NCBI RefSeq assembly: GCF_027595985.1
Contig: NC_073303.1
Span: forward strand, 375,674,803 to 375,738,802
Direction of reading: 5' to 3'
Length of the DNA: 64,000 nt
Source: Sorex araneus
Taxonomy: Eukaryota; Chordata; Mammalia; Eulipotyphla; Soricidae
The translations under genes were made by a program, and so were the position numbers. Below the pieces are notes generated by a model. It saw only the letters and a program-made list of their open reading frames with translations, did no database searches and was not told the DNA's origin. Of the stretch, positions 1 through 11,956 are shown in pieces. The first letter of the stretch is position 1, and each line of letters starts with the position of its first letter.

Positions 1-170
1 TTTTTGCTTTCTGGATCACACCCAGCGATGCTCAGGGGTTACTCCTGGCTCTGCACTCAGGAATTATCCCTGGCAGTGCTCAGGGGACCATATGGGATGC
101 TGGGAATCGAACCCGGGTTGGCCGCATGCAAGGCAAACGCCCTACCCGCTGTGCTATCGCTCCAGCCCCT
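1..170 (-). mobile_element. SOR-type SINE (cut by the window edge)
   Basis: This is a young copy of the dominant SINE here. In sense orientation the family has a tRNA-like head with a B box (GGTTCGATTCC or close), a body rich in CCAGGAGTAA and GAGTGCAGAGCC, and a GTGTGACCCAAAAAGC end followed by an A-rich tail. These elements are copied by the L1 machinery and often lie between short target-site duplications (TSDs). Here the tail lies at the left edge and the head ends near 170. Later SINE entries give only what differs. Confidence 0.93.
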
Positions 171-603
171 GAGATGCATTTCTAGGCTTGAGAGCCACTT
201 GCTCCTGGGCAGAGCGGCCCCAAGCGAACTGAAGGGGCCGGGTCGCTGGGGAAGGCCCCACGCAGGGAGTTCCAGGGAAGTGATGAAACCAGCTCGCCCA
301 AGGCTGCCAAAGCACCCACTTGGTGCACGCAGGAAGTAAGGCGTTAGTAGGACCTTTACCTGACGCCACCCAGACCCAGGGCAGGCCGGACTCCTCCAGA
401 AAGCTTCAGCAGGAGCAGAGGCAGGAAAGGACTTCAAAGAGCACCCACAACCCCAACTCTCTCCTGGCAAGCACCCTGACACAGGCAGAGAGCCCGCGCG
501 GGGAAGCTGGGGAGAAACCCTCGACGGCCAACTTGGCAAAGGAAGCGTGTGCTCTGAGCACGTGGGTCCCCAGCACCGCCCCTCCCGAGTGTCTGCTGTC
601 ATG

Positions 604-665
604 AAGGTCACGTCTGACGCTGGGATGTGAGCTGGGACCTCCCCACTCTGGGCAAGCCCACGTTC

Positions 666-730
<65 letters not shown>

Positions 731-1650
731 CATCTCTCTTTCTTTCACTCTCCCTCTTTCTCTCCCTTTCTTTCTTTCATTCTTTCTTTCTTTCCTTCTT
801 CCTTCCTTCCTTTCTTTTTTCCTTTCTTTCTTTCTTTCTTTCTTTCTTTCTCTCTCTCTTTTCCTCTTTCTCTCCCTCTCTCTCTTTCTCTCTCACCCTA
901 TCTCTTTCTTTCTCTCTTCCTTTCTTTCTCTCTGTCTCTCTCTCTTCCTCTCTCTCCCATCTCTCTTTCTTTCTCTCTCCCTCTTTCTCTCCCTCTGTCT
1001 CCCTTTTTTCTTTCTTTCTTTCTTTCCTTCTTCCTTCCTTCCTTTTTTCCTTTCTTTCTTCCTTTCTTTCTTTCTCTTTTCCTTTCTCTCCCTCTCTCTT
1101 TCTCTCTCACCCTATCTCTTTCTTTCTCTCTTCCTTTCTCTCTCTTCCTCTCTCTCCCATCTCTTTCTTTCTCTCTCCCTCTTTCTCTCCCTTTCTCTAC
1201 CTTTCCTTCTTTCTTTCTTTCCTTCTTTCTTTCTTTCTTTCTTTCTTCTCTTTCTTTCTCTCCCTCTTTCTCTCCCTCTCTTTCTCTCTCACCCTATCTC
1301 TTTCTTTCTCTCTTCCTTTCTCTCTCTCCCTCTCTCCCTCTTCCTTACTCCCCCCACTCAATATTTCCAAATAAAACCTGATATACTCTACTTAGACCTC
1401 ACTGCTCGTCTTCCCCTGAAATCCTTTTCTCTGCAGGAGAGGCGAGGATGGAAGGGCGTGGGGACGGTGTAGGCTTTTCTTCCCTTTCCTCGGCAGAGGC
1501 AGGCTCAGAGCAGACCCGACCTTGGAGTCTGAGATCTGCCCCTTAAGGTCGCAGAGGCCGGTGGAGAGAAACAACAGACTCCCTCCTGGGGGCCCTGCCT
1601 CTCTCCTCCCCGCCTCACATAGTCACCCGGGGACCCCACCAGCACCAAAC
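604..1650 (+). mobile_element. ERV LTR, family copy A, with a huge pyrimidine insertion
   Basis: The left flank (604-670) and the segment 1355-1650 align by eye with the LTR copies at 2390-3035 (minus) and 39000-39415 (plus). Shared blocks are the GGCAAGCCC-type R leader, the CCAAATAAAAC polyadenylation block (AATAAA at 1370-1375), the CCTGAAATCC-TTTTCTCTG block and the CTCCTCCCCGC-CTCACA block. About 690 bp of TC-rich simple repeat sits where copy C has some 60 bp of CT-rich sequence. No TATA region is kept in this copy. Confidence 0.7.
671..1345 (+). repeat. (TC)n/(TTTC)n pyrimidine tract
   Basis: About 675 bp of almost pure pyrimidine on the plus strand: a leading (CT)n run followed by mixed TTTC, TTCC and CTTT units with repeated higher-order blocks containing CACCCTATCTC. 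It lies inside LTR copy A, where related copies have only a short CT-rich stretch, so it expanded after insertion. Confidence 0.95.
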
Positions 1651-2389
1651 CAACCAGAAGTGCAGGCTCTCCGGGCCCCAAACCCAAACGGGTCTGACCG
1701 TGAGGCCTGCCCTCGGCGCCAGCCCCCTCCCTTGCTCTGACTCTCTGCTGTGGGGACGCCTGGCCGCCCCGCCCGGAGCCCCGAGACAAGGCCCCGCCGC
1801 AGCCTTGAGTGGCGCCCGCTGCCTTCTGCTGCCTCTCCGTGTCGTGTGAAGCTGGGTGACCCCGTGTCCTTCTAGAATAGAGCACGGAGGCACAGACAGA
1901 CACACCACACGGGGAAGGGCGGGTGAGGGTGACGGGGGAGCCAGAGACAAGCACCCAAGGGTGCTGTGAAGCCCGCAGGGCATGGAGCCCCCTGCGGAAC
2001 TCTCCAGAAAGGCCGGCTTTAGAGACCTCGAAGGCCTCCCTCTCCCCTCCCCCCGGGCTGCCATCCTCCTCCTTCATTTAAAGTGCAGTGAAAAGGTAAA
2101 GGAACCAAACAAGATAAAAATAAACAAAAAGATCGTGCGGCTGACCGGCAGAGATAACGCAGGAAGAACAGAGCTGCAGCCGGGAGATAAGGACCAACCT
2201 GACAGGCGGGAGAGGCCGTTTGCTTAAAGGGGAAAAGCCACAGAATCTGCCCGGCAGGTCCTGGAGGCCAGAGCCGAGGCCGGAAGACTCGGTGTGGGGG
2301 GGACACCTGTCCCCAGCACCCCCCACCCCCCACCCCTGTCCTGGCGCAGAGGAAGCGGAAGTCAGCCAGGCCTGACCCAACCCTGCCTT

Positions 2390-3035
2390 TGGAGTCGGTG
2401 GCCCCCGCGGGGGGCTTGTGAGGGGCAGGGAGGAGAGAGACGCCCTCGGGCTCTCAGTCTCACCTGAGGTCCCTCGTCTTCCTGCCACAGGGCACTGCTC
2501 TTCGCAGGGAAGGGAGAGTCAGGCCTGGGCCTCGCCAGGGTTTCCCGTCTCACAGAAAGGAATTCCAGGAGCAGACAGCAGGGGAGTAAAAACAGATTTT
2601 CTTTGGAGACCTCGAGGAAGAGGAAGGAGGGAGAGAAAAGCAGGAGGAATGCGCTCAAGAGAGAACGGGGCTTGGGGCTGGAGCGATAGCACAGCAGGGA
2701 GGGCGTTTGCCTTGCACGCGGTCAACCCGGGTTCGATTCCCAGCATTCCATAGGGTCCCCTGAGCACGGCCAGGAGTAATTCCTGAGTGCAGAGCCAGGA
2801 GTAACCCCTGAGGATCGCCAGGTGTGACCCAAAAAGCAAAGAGAGAGAGAGAGAGAGACAGAGAGAGAGAGAGAACGGGGCTTCTCCAAAGGCGGGGAGA
2901 GCCCCACCACACGCCTCAGGAGGGGAGATGCCGGCCCCACACGTCCTCGACCACGTGGGCGCAAGCAGCCCCTGTGCTCGGGAAGCACATGCACTTGCTG
3001 CCTTAGCTCAAGGTGGCTTTTATAGAGTTTCTCCA
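2390..3035 (-). mobile_element. ERV LTR, family copy B, split by a SINE
   Basis: On the minus strand there is a TATAAAAGCCACCTTG promoter block (TATA at 3024-3017), then the GGAGAAGCCC leader ending in TTCTCTCTTGAG. A SINE interrupts it, after which come the CTCCAAAGAAAATCTG block (a degenerate polyA signal at 2603-2598) and the GGAATTCCTTTCTG block. Without the SINE and its duplicated target, TATA and polyA signal are 216 bp apart, against 215 bp in copy C. U3 may extend to about 3130. Confidence 0.72.
2674..2868 (+). mobile_element. SOR-type SINE inserted in LTR copy B
   Basis: Full-length copy with a perfect 15-bp target-site duplication, GAGAGAACGGGGCTT, at 2659-2673 and 2869-2883. The tail is a GA-rich run rather than pure A. 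The insertion splits the LTR and so is younger than it. Confidence 0.95.
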
Positions 3036-3548
3036 AACTGCCCCCATGTGGGGCTTTCTAGCAAGGTAAGAGTCCGTTGCTAGGGTGGTTGCCAAGGGGG
3101 TAGAGTAGGGCGTGGTCAACCCTACAGGTCCTCTTTGAAATCCCTTTCCTGGCCTTTGTTCCTGCTGGAGCTTCTCTCAGAGGGGTCCAGCCTGTTCTGT
3201 GTCTCTAGGCGCCAGGTGAGGGTCTTACCAGGCCTTAGTTCCTGTGCTCACAAGCTGGGTCCTGACGGCCTTGGGACTGAGTGGTTTTACTACTCCCCAG
3301 GAATCCCATTGCCATGGCGCCCTTCCCTGTCACCTGCCTACATCACCTTGACTTGAGAGCCCCCCACTCCCACCTCCCCCAGGTGCCTCACAAAGTCCCC
3401 AGAGCCGAAGAAGGTTCTTGCCTGCCTCCACTTCACCTAGTTCCATCAGCAGGAGGCTTTGCATTTCAGCCAGAACCATCGGTTTATTGTTTTTTATAGG
3501 TTTATTATTATTTATTATTGAAGCACGTGAAGAGAAATCCACCTTTTC

Positions 3549-3717
3549 GGGGCCTGCGAAATCATACAGCAGGTAGGGCGTTGCCTTGCAAGAGGGGCAC
3601 CCGAGTGTGATCCCCACGCCCCACATGGTCTCCTGAACACCACCAGGAGGGATCTCTGAGCACAGAGGCTGAGCACCGCCAGATGTGACCCACCAGTCCA
3701 AAGGAAAAGGAAAAATC
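3549..3717 (+). mobile_element. Diverged SOR-related SINE
   Basis: The tRNA-like head and body (CCACCAGGAGGGATCTCTGAG) are recognisable but heavily mutated. The tail is AAAGGAAAAGG-like. Confidence 0.75.
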
Positions 3718-5386
3718 TGACTTCTGAGTGGCTGTGCAGTTTCTTCCACCGGGACAGGACTCGCGGGTGAGAGGAGTTTCAGCGCACGCTCCTGAGATGC
3801 TGGCAGGCCGCCCGCCGCCCGCCCAGCTACTCTGAAGTGCCAGGGCGGGGCCTTGCGAGTTTGGGGTCTGCATGCCACCTTCCTGCCCAGCAAGCTTCAC
3901 AGAGAAGGCATCAGAGATGCACCCATCCTCAGTCACGCCTACCAGACACAGACAGTGTAGCCGATTACCATGGAGGACCGTCTACGCGCTTGGTGCCCGC
4001 GGAAATGCTTTCAAGATCATCTTAAAAGTAAGGAATGTCGCCCGACGCCAGCATTGAGTGTCTGACCTATGCTCATAGTCCCCAGACAACTGGAAAGAAG
4101 GAGCCAACAGAGGAAACAGTCCAGAAGGATTGCCACGTGCCGGAGACTCACAGCTGCCCGCAACCTGTCACCGACCCCCATGAGATGGGGGAGGGGGATT
4201 CGCTCCGCCCAGCTCCCTCCCTGCACTGGGTCCATTTCCCAGATGCCAGCATACTCCTGCTCCCCCAGGCCTTTCTCTGGGGAACCTGCATTCTGGCACT
4301 GGAAACCCATTTCCGTACTAGACCTTGTTCGAATGAATTGAACTACCGCAGCTCCCGGCGGGTTCCGAAGCCTGGTGTGAAATCACCCCTTCGATTGTGC
4401 TCTGAGGGGAAGGATGGACGTGGGCTCTCCCAGGCCAGTGACCTGCGCAGAGCGGTCACAGCAGAGGTGAAGGGAGCCAGGCGACCAAGGAGCGAGGGGT
4501 CAGGAAGGGGCATGAACGGGAGGCGCGTGCAAGCACAGGGCAGGAGACGTCAAGAGACCGAGTCCACACACGGGGCAAGGAAGTGGTTCCATTTCCCCTG
4601 TTGCCTCACCTGCCCAGGACGCCTGGGTTTGGACACCAGTGAGCAAAACCCTGAGTTGGTAGATGGGCACACACAGGTCAGGGCACACAGATAGGTCCCT
4701 GAGAAACGTCCCAGAGAAGCCTTCTGTCCACACACAGCCCGGCATAGGACAAAGTGACTTGACCCCAGCCAGGGAGCAGATGGTTCTTGCCTGACTCCGG
4801 TTCAGCAAGATTAGCCAGATCCTCTGGCTGCACCGAGATCACCCCAAGGAAGCCCGAGGAGGGCCCCCCGGCGAGTGACCCAATTAACCCAGAGGATCTT
4901 CTGCAGTTGCCTCCCGCCTGGTGTCTGATCTGAGGCACCACAGAGTCCAGGCGCCAGCAGGGGGGCGCAAGGTGCCTGACCCCGCCGTGGGTGGACGCTC
5001 CTACCGAGAGCAGAACCAGGCGCGTGGAAGCCCACGGCCCCTGCCGCCCCACACCCCGACAGTCCCACAGGCACTTCCAGCCTGAGGACAACGGAGCCAG
5101 TGAGAGGTGGAGCCTAGGGTGGCCCTTAGGGTGGCCCCGTCTTGCCCGCACTGTCCAGGCCTTTGACTTTAGCACTAACCCCGGACCATTCTCGGATGCC
5201 ACCGTCTTGTGGAGAGCAGACACAGATTTCTGTTCGCGCGTAAGAAAAATGGTGAAGCCGTTGACATATTGAAGCCGTTTGGTACATTGCTCAAAATGGG
5301 GAAAGAAATAGTACCTGACCCATCCCCCCAACCCTCCGCCCCGGCCCTCCTGTGCACGAGACACAGCCTCAGTCGCAAATTGCGGG

Positions 5387-5500
5387 GGCTGCAGGGATGG
5401 GCGGGGGAGACATGTGCCTTGCATGCAGCCACCCCAGGTTGGATCCCAGCACCCTTTGGTCCCCTGCGTGTCATGGGGCACAACCCCGGGGCCCACATAG
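5387..5500 (+). mobile_element. Old SINE head fragment
   Basis: GGGGCTGCAGGGATGGG followed by a GTGCCTTGCATGCAGCC block and a degenerate B box resembles the SOR head; the 3' body is not clear. Confidence 0.5.
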
Positions 5501-5671
5501 TGTCTCTGGTGCAGCCTTGGAATTTCCCCAGCCTTCCTGGGTACAGCCTCGGGGGTCCTGAACTTCCAGGGGAGCAGAGTTAATCCCCAGCACCCCGCAG
5601 CACCACGTCCTCAGACCCGAATGTTCTATCACGGGTTCACTTGGTAAAGAATTAGTAGTAGGGGCCCCCGG

Positions 5672-5675
<4 letters not shown>

Positions 5676-5754
<79 letters not shown>

Positions 5755-5760
5755 CGCACA
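5676..5760 (+). repeat. (CA)n microsatellite
   Basis: About 85 bp of CA with a few interruptions. Confidence 0.95.
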
Positions 5761-5852
5761 TGTGCTTAGCTGCTAAAGAGAGGACAGATTTCATCCTCTT
5801 CCCTGAATAGCTCAACAAACTTTCCAAACCTGCTATTCAGAAAATCTGCCCT

Positions 5853-6031
5853 AGGGCTGGAGCAATAATAGCACAGCCGGGAGGGCGTTTGCCTTGCACT
5901 CGGCCAACCCGGGTTCAATTCCCAGCATCCCATAGGGTCCCCCAAGCACCGCCAGGAGTAATTCCTGAGTGCAGAGCCAGGAGTAACCCCTGAGCATCGC
6001 CAGGTGTGACCCAAAGAGAAAAAAAAAGAAA
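5853..6031 (+). mobile_element. SOR-type SINE
   Basis: 14-bp perfect TSD AGAAAATCTGCCCT at 5839-5852 and 6032-6045; A-rich tail with AAAAGAAAAG. Confidence 0.95.
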
Positions 6032-6210
6032 AGAAAATCTGCCCTTTGGGATTCCAACCAGCGTGAGTCCCTTCGGTGAAATGTGCGTGAAACTGGCAGG
6101 CTGAGTCCGCGGCCTCTGTGCACGAGACGCGGAGCTGCTCACAGGGCAGTTTCAGAAGAAAAGGGCAGGGTGGGCCCCCAGGGGTCCTGCAGAGCAGCAG
6201 GGCCCAGACC

Positions 6211-6233
6211 GAGTCGGAGTCGGAGTCGGAGTG
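6211..6233 (+). repeat. (GAGTCG)n hexanucleotide repeat
   Basis: Nearly four units of GAGTCG. Confidence 0.85.
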
Positions 6234-7137
6234 GAGGCCACGACCAGAGTCCCCTCCACATGCACTCTAAAGCGCCTTGGCGCGCACCCTCAGGCCCTGG
6301 CACTCCCCTGGGGCCTTCGCTCCTCAGGGCACGTTTGTGGTCAGGGGCCAAGGCCAGCGAGGACCAGGGAGTGCTGGAGGCTCAGCTCCACGAGCGACTC
6401 TGTCAGCAACCAATATCCACAGCCTTGGCCCGGCCAGGCGCCATAGCCAAGCTCCCAGGGCCTGAGGCTGACGGGCCTGAGCTTCCAGAAGCTTCCAGAG
6501 TCCCTCAGGACCAGAAACCCTGAGCAGGTTTCTTCCCCCGCCCCCCGCCCCCCGGTCCTTACTGTCCCACCTGCCCCCCCAGGTTCCCCTGCAAATGCTT
6601 CCAAGACTCGCATCTCTCTTTGGGGGGAGGCTTGCTGCAGGGGGAGTCGCCTCCACCCAGGAGCCCTCCACTGGGCCCCTCAGTGGCGTCAGTGCGGCCG
6701 CTGCAGATCTTGCTTCCTCTCCGCTCTGCGTGGCCCTCTCCGGCTCAGCGCGTGGCCTCGGCCCTGCCCGGCCCTGCCCAGGGCCAGTCCCCAGCCACCG
6801 TGCCCCGGACACAGACCTGCTCGCGCCTCTGTGTACAGCCTCGTGGGTGGACCAGCGCCCCCTGCAGGAGGGCCCTGTGTGTCCTGTTTGGGGGGTGTCC
6901 TACTCTCCTCCGTTATGCTGAGATCCTTGAGGCAGAGATCACTGCTAAGTCATCTGCAGGGGGCTTGTTATCCCACTCCGTCCTGACAGTTTTCCAGGTC
7001 ACTGCACCAGGAACTGCGCTTATTCTATCCTCTGAACATTTCGGGGCGACCATCAATACTTACACCTGTCCATAGCTGATTCAGGGAGGGATCTGGTTTC
7101 CCAGGTAGTCAAATGAGGAAGGAGCAAAGTGTGTGCC

Positions 7138-7140
<3 letters not shown>

Positions 7141-7177
<37 letters not shown>

Positions 7178-7425
7178 ACACACTCACACACACTCACACA
7201 CACATACTCACACACACTCACACACACTCACACACTCACATACACAGTCACACACATTCACACACATTCACACACACACACTCACACACGATCACACGAT
7301 CACACACACTCACACACTCTCACACACTCACATACGCTCACACACACACACTCATACACACACACTCACACATATTCACACACTCACACTCACACACACT
7401 CACACACACTCACACACACACACAA
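7141..7425 (+). repeat. (CA)n microsatellite with CTCACA interruptions
   Basis: About 285 bp. A pure CA run gives way to CTCACA, CATTCA and CATACT variants. The Thr-His open frames across it are a repeat artefact. Confidence 0.95.
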
Positions 7426-9230
7426 AAACCCCTCATCCTCTAAAGCATCCTTGTGGTATCGGAGAGGAATTCTGCCGGATGCAGTGTGGAAGTGCATTGA
7501 ACTGGTTGCTTTTTTACCCTCACACACCGCTATGTGTAAGTGCATACACTCGCTGGCAACCCCCTGCATTCCAGAGATGAGCTATGAGATGTCAGCTGTT
7601 AGCAGAACGTGGAGTCACTTCATGATAACTCATCTGTGTGCATTTGCATCTTGGTGACCACGGCGGCCGTGAGCTGTGTGGCGGGGGAGCAGGGCAATAA
7701 GTTTGGGCTCTGGCGAAGGGGTAGGAAGAGAGTGGGATGGGGCCTCCAAGAGGCAGAGCGGGGGGCTCAGAGAAGGAGGGCGGAGGGGGCCCAGGGGGCC
7801 TGTGGTCCCTCTTACCCCTCTCCCCCGGGCACAGTGTCCTTAAGAAACCCGACTGGCGCCATTTGTCAAGCTGCAGTCCCTGCTGAGGCCTCACACCCCA
7901 CCCTGGGGTGGGCCCCTCTCACCCCGAGGGGTGGCTTGCAGGTGGGATGGGGCCCGAAAGGTCTCGGGAACGGAATGTGGACGCCTGACAAGGAGCTGGA
8001 CCCCCCCGGACTCAGCTGAGCCTAAGGCCACCCCACTCACTCCACAGACGCCCCCTGGCTTTGTGTCTGGGGGGGACAGACGTCTATCCTGCAGCTGTGA
8101 GGACCCAGCGGGCCTCCCACGAGCCCGTCCCGCCCAGCCCTGGAGCCGCGCCCCCAAGAATGGCTGCAAGACTGTGTCCTCTCCCTGGGACCCAGCACAA
8201 CACCCAGACATGGCGAACAGGGAGCTGGCCACCCCTCGCCTCCCGTGGGGTGAGGGGGAGAGCTGGAGAGACGGCCCGAGGGGACCCCGCAGCGGGACCC
8301 TCAGTGAGGGGCAGAGCTCCGGCCACTGGTCGCCTCCAGCTGGAGGACAGTGGCATGCTGAGCAGACTCGTCTCTGTGCAGGCAGGATTAGGCGACCCTG
8401 AGGTCATCCCCAAGGGGCTGCCACGGCCACACCCCGAAAGCTAAACCAGCCTCTTCCTCCTTAACCAAGTTCTTCCATTCAACGGAAAACTTGGTGCACA
8501 AACCACCCGCAGCAGCCCCCGTATAGCCTTCCTGCGGGTGCATTAAAGTGGCAGTACCGCCCCCAAAGCCCCTCTAAGCCAGCCCCGGAAACCTGCTTCC
8601 TGCCCTCCCCCGCCCCCCGCCCCTTGAGAGCTGTCATCAACTGTCATGGGGCCACAGCCCAGCAGGTGCCCGGGGCTGTCAGAGAGGGCTGCCTGGGCCT
8701 CGGGGTCCCTGCAGAGGCTCTTGTTGGGGGACCAGGCACCCAGGATACCCCCAGGCAGGCTCTGAGGACGTTTGTGCAGGCCTCTGGGAAGGGAAGCGGG
8801 GAAAGAAGATGCTGCTACCAAGTGGAGGAAGAACCGGCCTTCCGGGCCTTCCCTGCAATTCCTGCTGCTCAGGCCGACGTTTCCAGAAGCAAAGGGAGTG
8901 GGGGAGACAGCATCGCCGTGGGTGACATTCTCCCACTGGGAAGCCTCCTCTGTCCCAGGACACCCGTCTTGCACCAGCAGGTGTTTCAGGGCCGAGACGG
9001 AAAGAGGCCGTCGCCTATCCTGCCGTCTAGAAGTTTGGTGTGTGAAGGCTGACTCAGGAAGAGAGGGCTTCTGTTCGGAATCGGAAATAGTTTTCTGCAG
9101 CAATACTTCCCTCGGCACAGACGGAACAGCTCTGCGGCTCTCAGCGGGGCTCGTGCTAAGACACTCACCGGCAGCTGCCTCCCCTAGACAGCCCAGGAGT
9201 TTGCTACTCGACCACCTAGCGGCAGCGCCC

Positions 9231-9260
9231 AGGTTCAACCAGAGAAACCTGGTTGAACCT
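9231..9260. repeat. Perfect 12-bp inverted repeat with a 6-nt loop
   Basis: AGGTTCAACCAG at 9231-9242 and its exact reverse complement at 9249-9260 are separated by AGAAAC. It is not part of a recognised repeat. Confidence 0.9.
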
Positions 9261-9884
9261 CATCACCATCGGAAATGAAACTCACAACGCACACCCTTTA
9301 CCAATATACTCAGCAGGTTGATGGGCCCAGGGCAAAATATTGCTTGCAATATTGACTTGACCCTGCGATTTGGAAATACCTTGAATGGCTCTTTCAATGT
9401 GATTTTTTTTTTTTTACTGAAAAGCAGAATTTCATATCCTGACCACGTCTCCTATATTGCTCTCTTAGAAAAACGTTTCTATCCAGAGAAATTGGAAACA
9501 GAAGACAGGGCAAGATGCAACGGACTTTGGCCCTCCTGCTAATGCGGCTGGCGGCCAAAACCATCTCAGCCACACTTAGTTCATTCTCTCCCTCCCACCA
9601 CAGTAGAAGTGGCCCTGCTCCCCAAAGCAAGAAGCACACGCAAAACCGTCCACGGGAAACCTGCTGTGTCGTGGACAGCGTTTGGAAATCTAGATCTAAA
9701 CCAGCTAACCGTCAAAGAAACTGCAATTAATAAGACCCACCAGAAAATAAATTGGTACAATAAAATGTCAGAGAATTTTTTTCTGAATGACCTAAGCATT
9801 CGATTCCTGCTAGGTCAGGATCACAAGAAGGTCTCACCTTGAAATTTAAGAACATTACTGTTACTGTCAGGGGTCTTGTTGTTG

Positions 9885-9965
9885 TTGTTTGCAAGGGGCC
9901 CAGGGGCTTACTCTTGGCTCTGTACTCAGGGATCACTCCTGGCGGTGCTTGGGGGATCCTATGTG
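9885..9965 (-). mobile_element. SINE body fragment
   Basis: Contains reverse-complement body blocks (GGCTCTGTACTCAGGGATCA, CTCCTGGCGGTGCTTGGGGG) but no tRNA-like head. Confidence 0.75.
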
Positions 9966-10039
9966 ATAGAGGCATGGAATGGTCATATGGAAGTCAATCG
10001 CTCTATATGTCATATAAGTCATATGGAAGTTAATTGCTC

Positions 10040-11890
10040 TATATTCTGCACAATCTCTCGAGACCCAGTTACTTTTCTTGTAAAAAGAAATGGGAGTTGT
10101 TCATTTTGCAAACAGTCTCACTGGTGAGAAGGTCGCTCAGGAGAATCGCATCTTAGTGGCACATGGGTCCAAGTGCACTTGGGTACTTGTTTCATTGCAC
10201 CTTCTCATGCAACAGTGCCTCGAGGTTTGGATATCGACATGCAGGTCAGCTTCCTCTAAATCCCTTTCTTGTTATCTTTCCATTATAGCACACTTAGGAC
10301 ACTGTGTTTATAGTTTGAAATCCTACGCAGAAGTAGTTTGATTACCTCTGAGTATGATTTCCAAATAGCTAAAGCAACTTGTCGCATAGTTATTATGAGA
10401 GAGCATTTTGATCCAGGTGTACAATCACTGCTTGCTTTGATTTCTGAAGTAGGCGTAGAAGTGGAAATATACAGAAATGGAGAGACGCCTTAAGCACTGA
10501 TCAAACCGTCTCCGTGATGTCTAATAACCCCAATGCACGGATGCCACTAACGAGAGACCCCTGAGTGCGTCTGTTGTGCTAGCTTTCGTTGGCTAACGTT
10601 CAGCTGCGAACCACATTAAATGCATAAACACTGCAAGCTAAGACAAAAGGGAAATCAAGACTTCTCTTTCAGGTCACAGCGAATTCTCAGATCTACCCTT
10701 AGAAGCCAGGGCGGAAGCCTCAGATGCATTTGCCTCTGGGGAACGGGCATGTCCCATTGCAACGTGTCGTTTTTAAAATGCAGAAACTAATTGAAATGTT
10801 ATCTTAAAAATATTTGAGTACAAAGCTTACCATTCTCCCCAGCATCTTTATCTCACTGTAAACGCTTCCTCTAAATTAGGGATGGCTTCCATTTCCTGTG
10901 CACAGTACACATCTCCTTCCTGCGTCTGCAATTTAATTTCCACCTCCATAATTTTAAATATTCTAAAGTCATCATTTTACACTCCCCATTTTCCTCCAAA
11001 ATTGCCTGCAGTAATGGCTTCCTAACTCCATTATCCTAGATTTACATTTATCACATTTATGGGTTTGCTTCTTAAAAGCAAAACAAAACAAAAACCCATA
11101 AAATTTGGGAATCTGGTCTGATCACAGGATGCATCAAAGCGGTGGTGGCAATTTCTAATAGATCCTAATGGGTTTCAATCAAGGTGAGGTCTATCATACT
11201 TGGGCTGTTATCATTTCACTGCTACATTAGGTAAAGGAATCGCTATGAGGGAAAAGCATCCCCCTCCACCACCACCACCTTCAGCCGACTCCATTGTATT
11301 CAACAGCAAAAATAATTAAATCACTTAAATTAGCCATCTAAGTGATGCAGATAAATAAATGACTCAGGTAACCAGAGAAAACCACCAAAATGGTGAGTTA
11401 CCTGTAAAGCACTACAAATAAAATCAGAAACCTCGCGCCTTATTTCAGTGAAATATTAATTTAGTGCCAAGATACATAGGAAACCCTGTAAGGTCAATAA
11501 AACAAGACCAATTTTGAATAATAGAATTTAAGGATCTCCTAGCCCTCGGGAGTAATTGATCGCAACATTGAGTATACATCTACCATCCCGTTTCTTTCTC
11601 CCCAAATATTATTTCAAGTCTGAAAGCGAGATAGGTATTTTAAAATAAAAATTCAAAAATATAGGCTATCAGACTAATTCGTTTGAAAATAAGTGTTTTC
11701 CAGAAAACCATGACTCAAAACACTGATAGCCTCAACTAGAAACGGTGATTAGTGTGAGTCACACAGTAACACACTAAGTGTATTTTCTTGACTTTTAGAC
11801 AAGGGTCAAACCACTCAATGGTATTTTCTAATAATCCATTCACTTCCAGAAAACTCAGGCTCCCACTCCGTTTTCTGTAACGAGTAAGTG
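10040..11890. other. Repeat-free AT-rich intronic block
   Basis: About 1.85 kb with no recognisable SINE, L1 3' end or microsatellite and no open frame over about 85 codons, in a window where repeats otherwise occur every 1-2 kb. It contains many short AT-rich cores such as ATTAAAT, TAATTA, AAATTAGCC and ATGCATTTG. It could be conserved non-coding DNA or simply old unlabelled repeats; sequence alone cannot decide. Confidence 0.4.
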
Positions 11891-11956
11891 GTTCATCCAT
11901 GACCTATAACCTTCCTAAGGGCAAGAATATTCTGCCACCACAAGAATTGACTGTTA

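Noticed and set aside
627-1472. 281-codon Ser/Leu/Phe-rich open frame
   Set aside because: It is a translation of the TC/TTTC microsatellite; composition and repetition explain the absence of stops.
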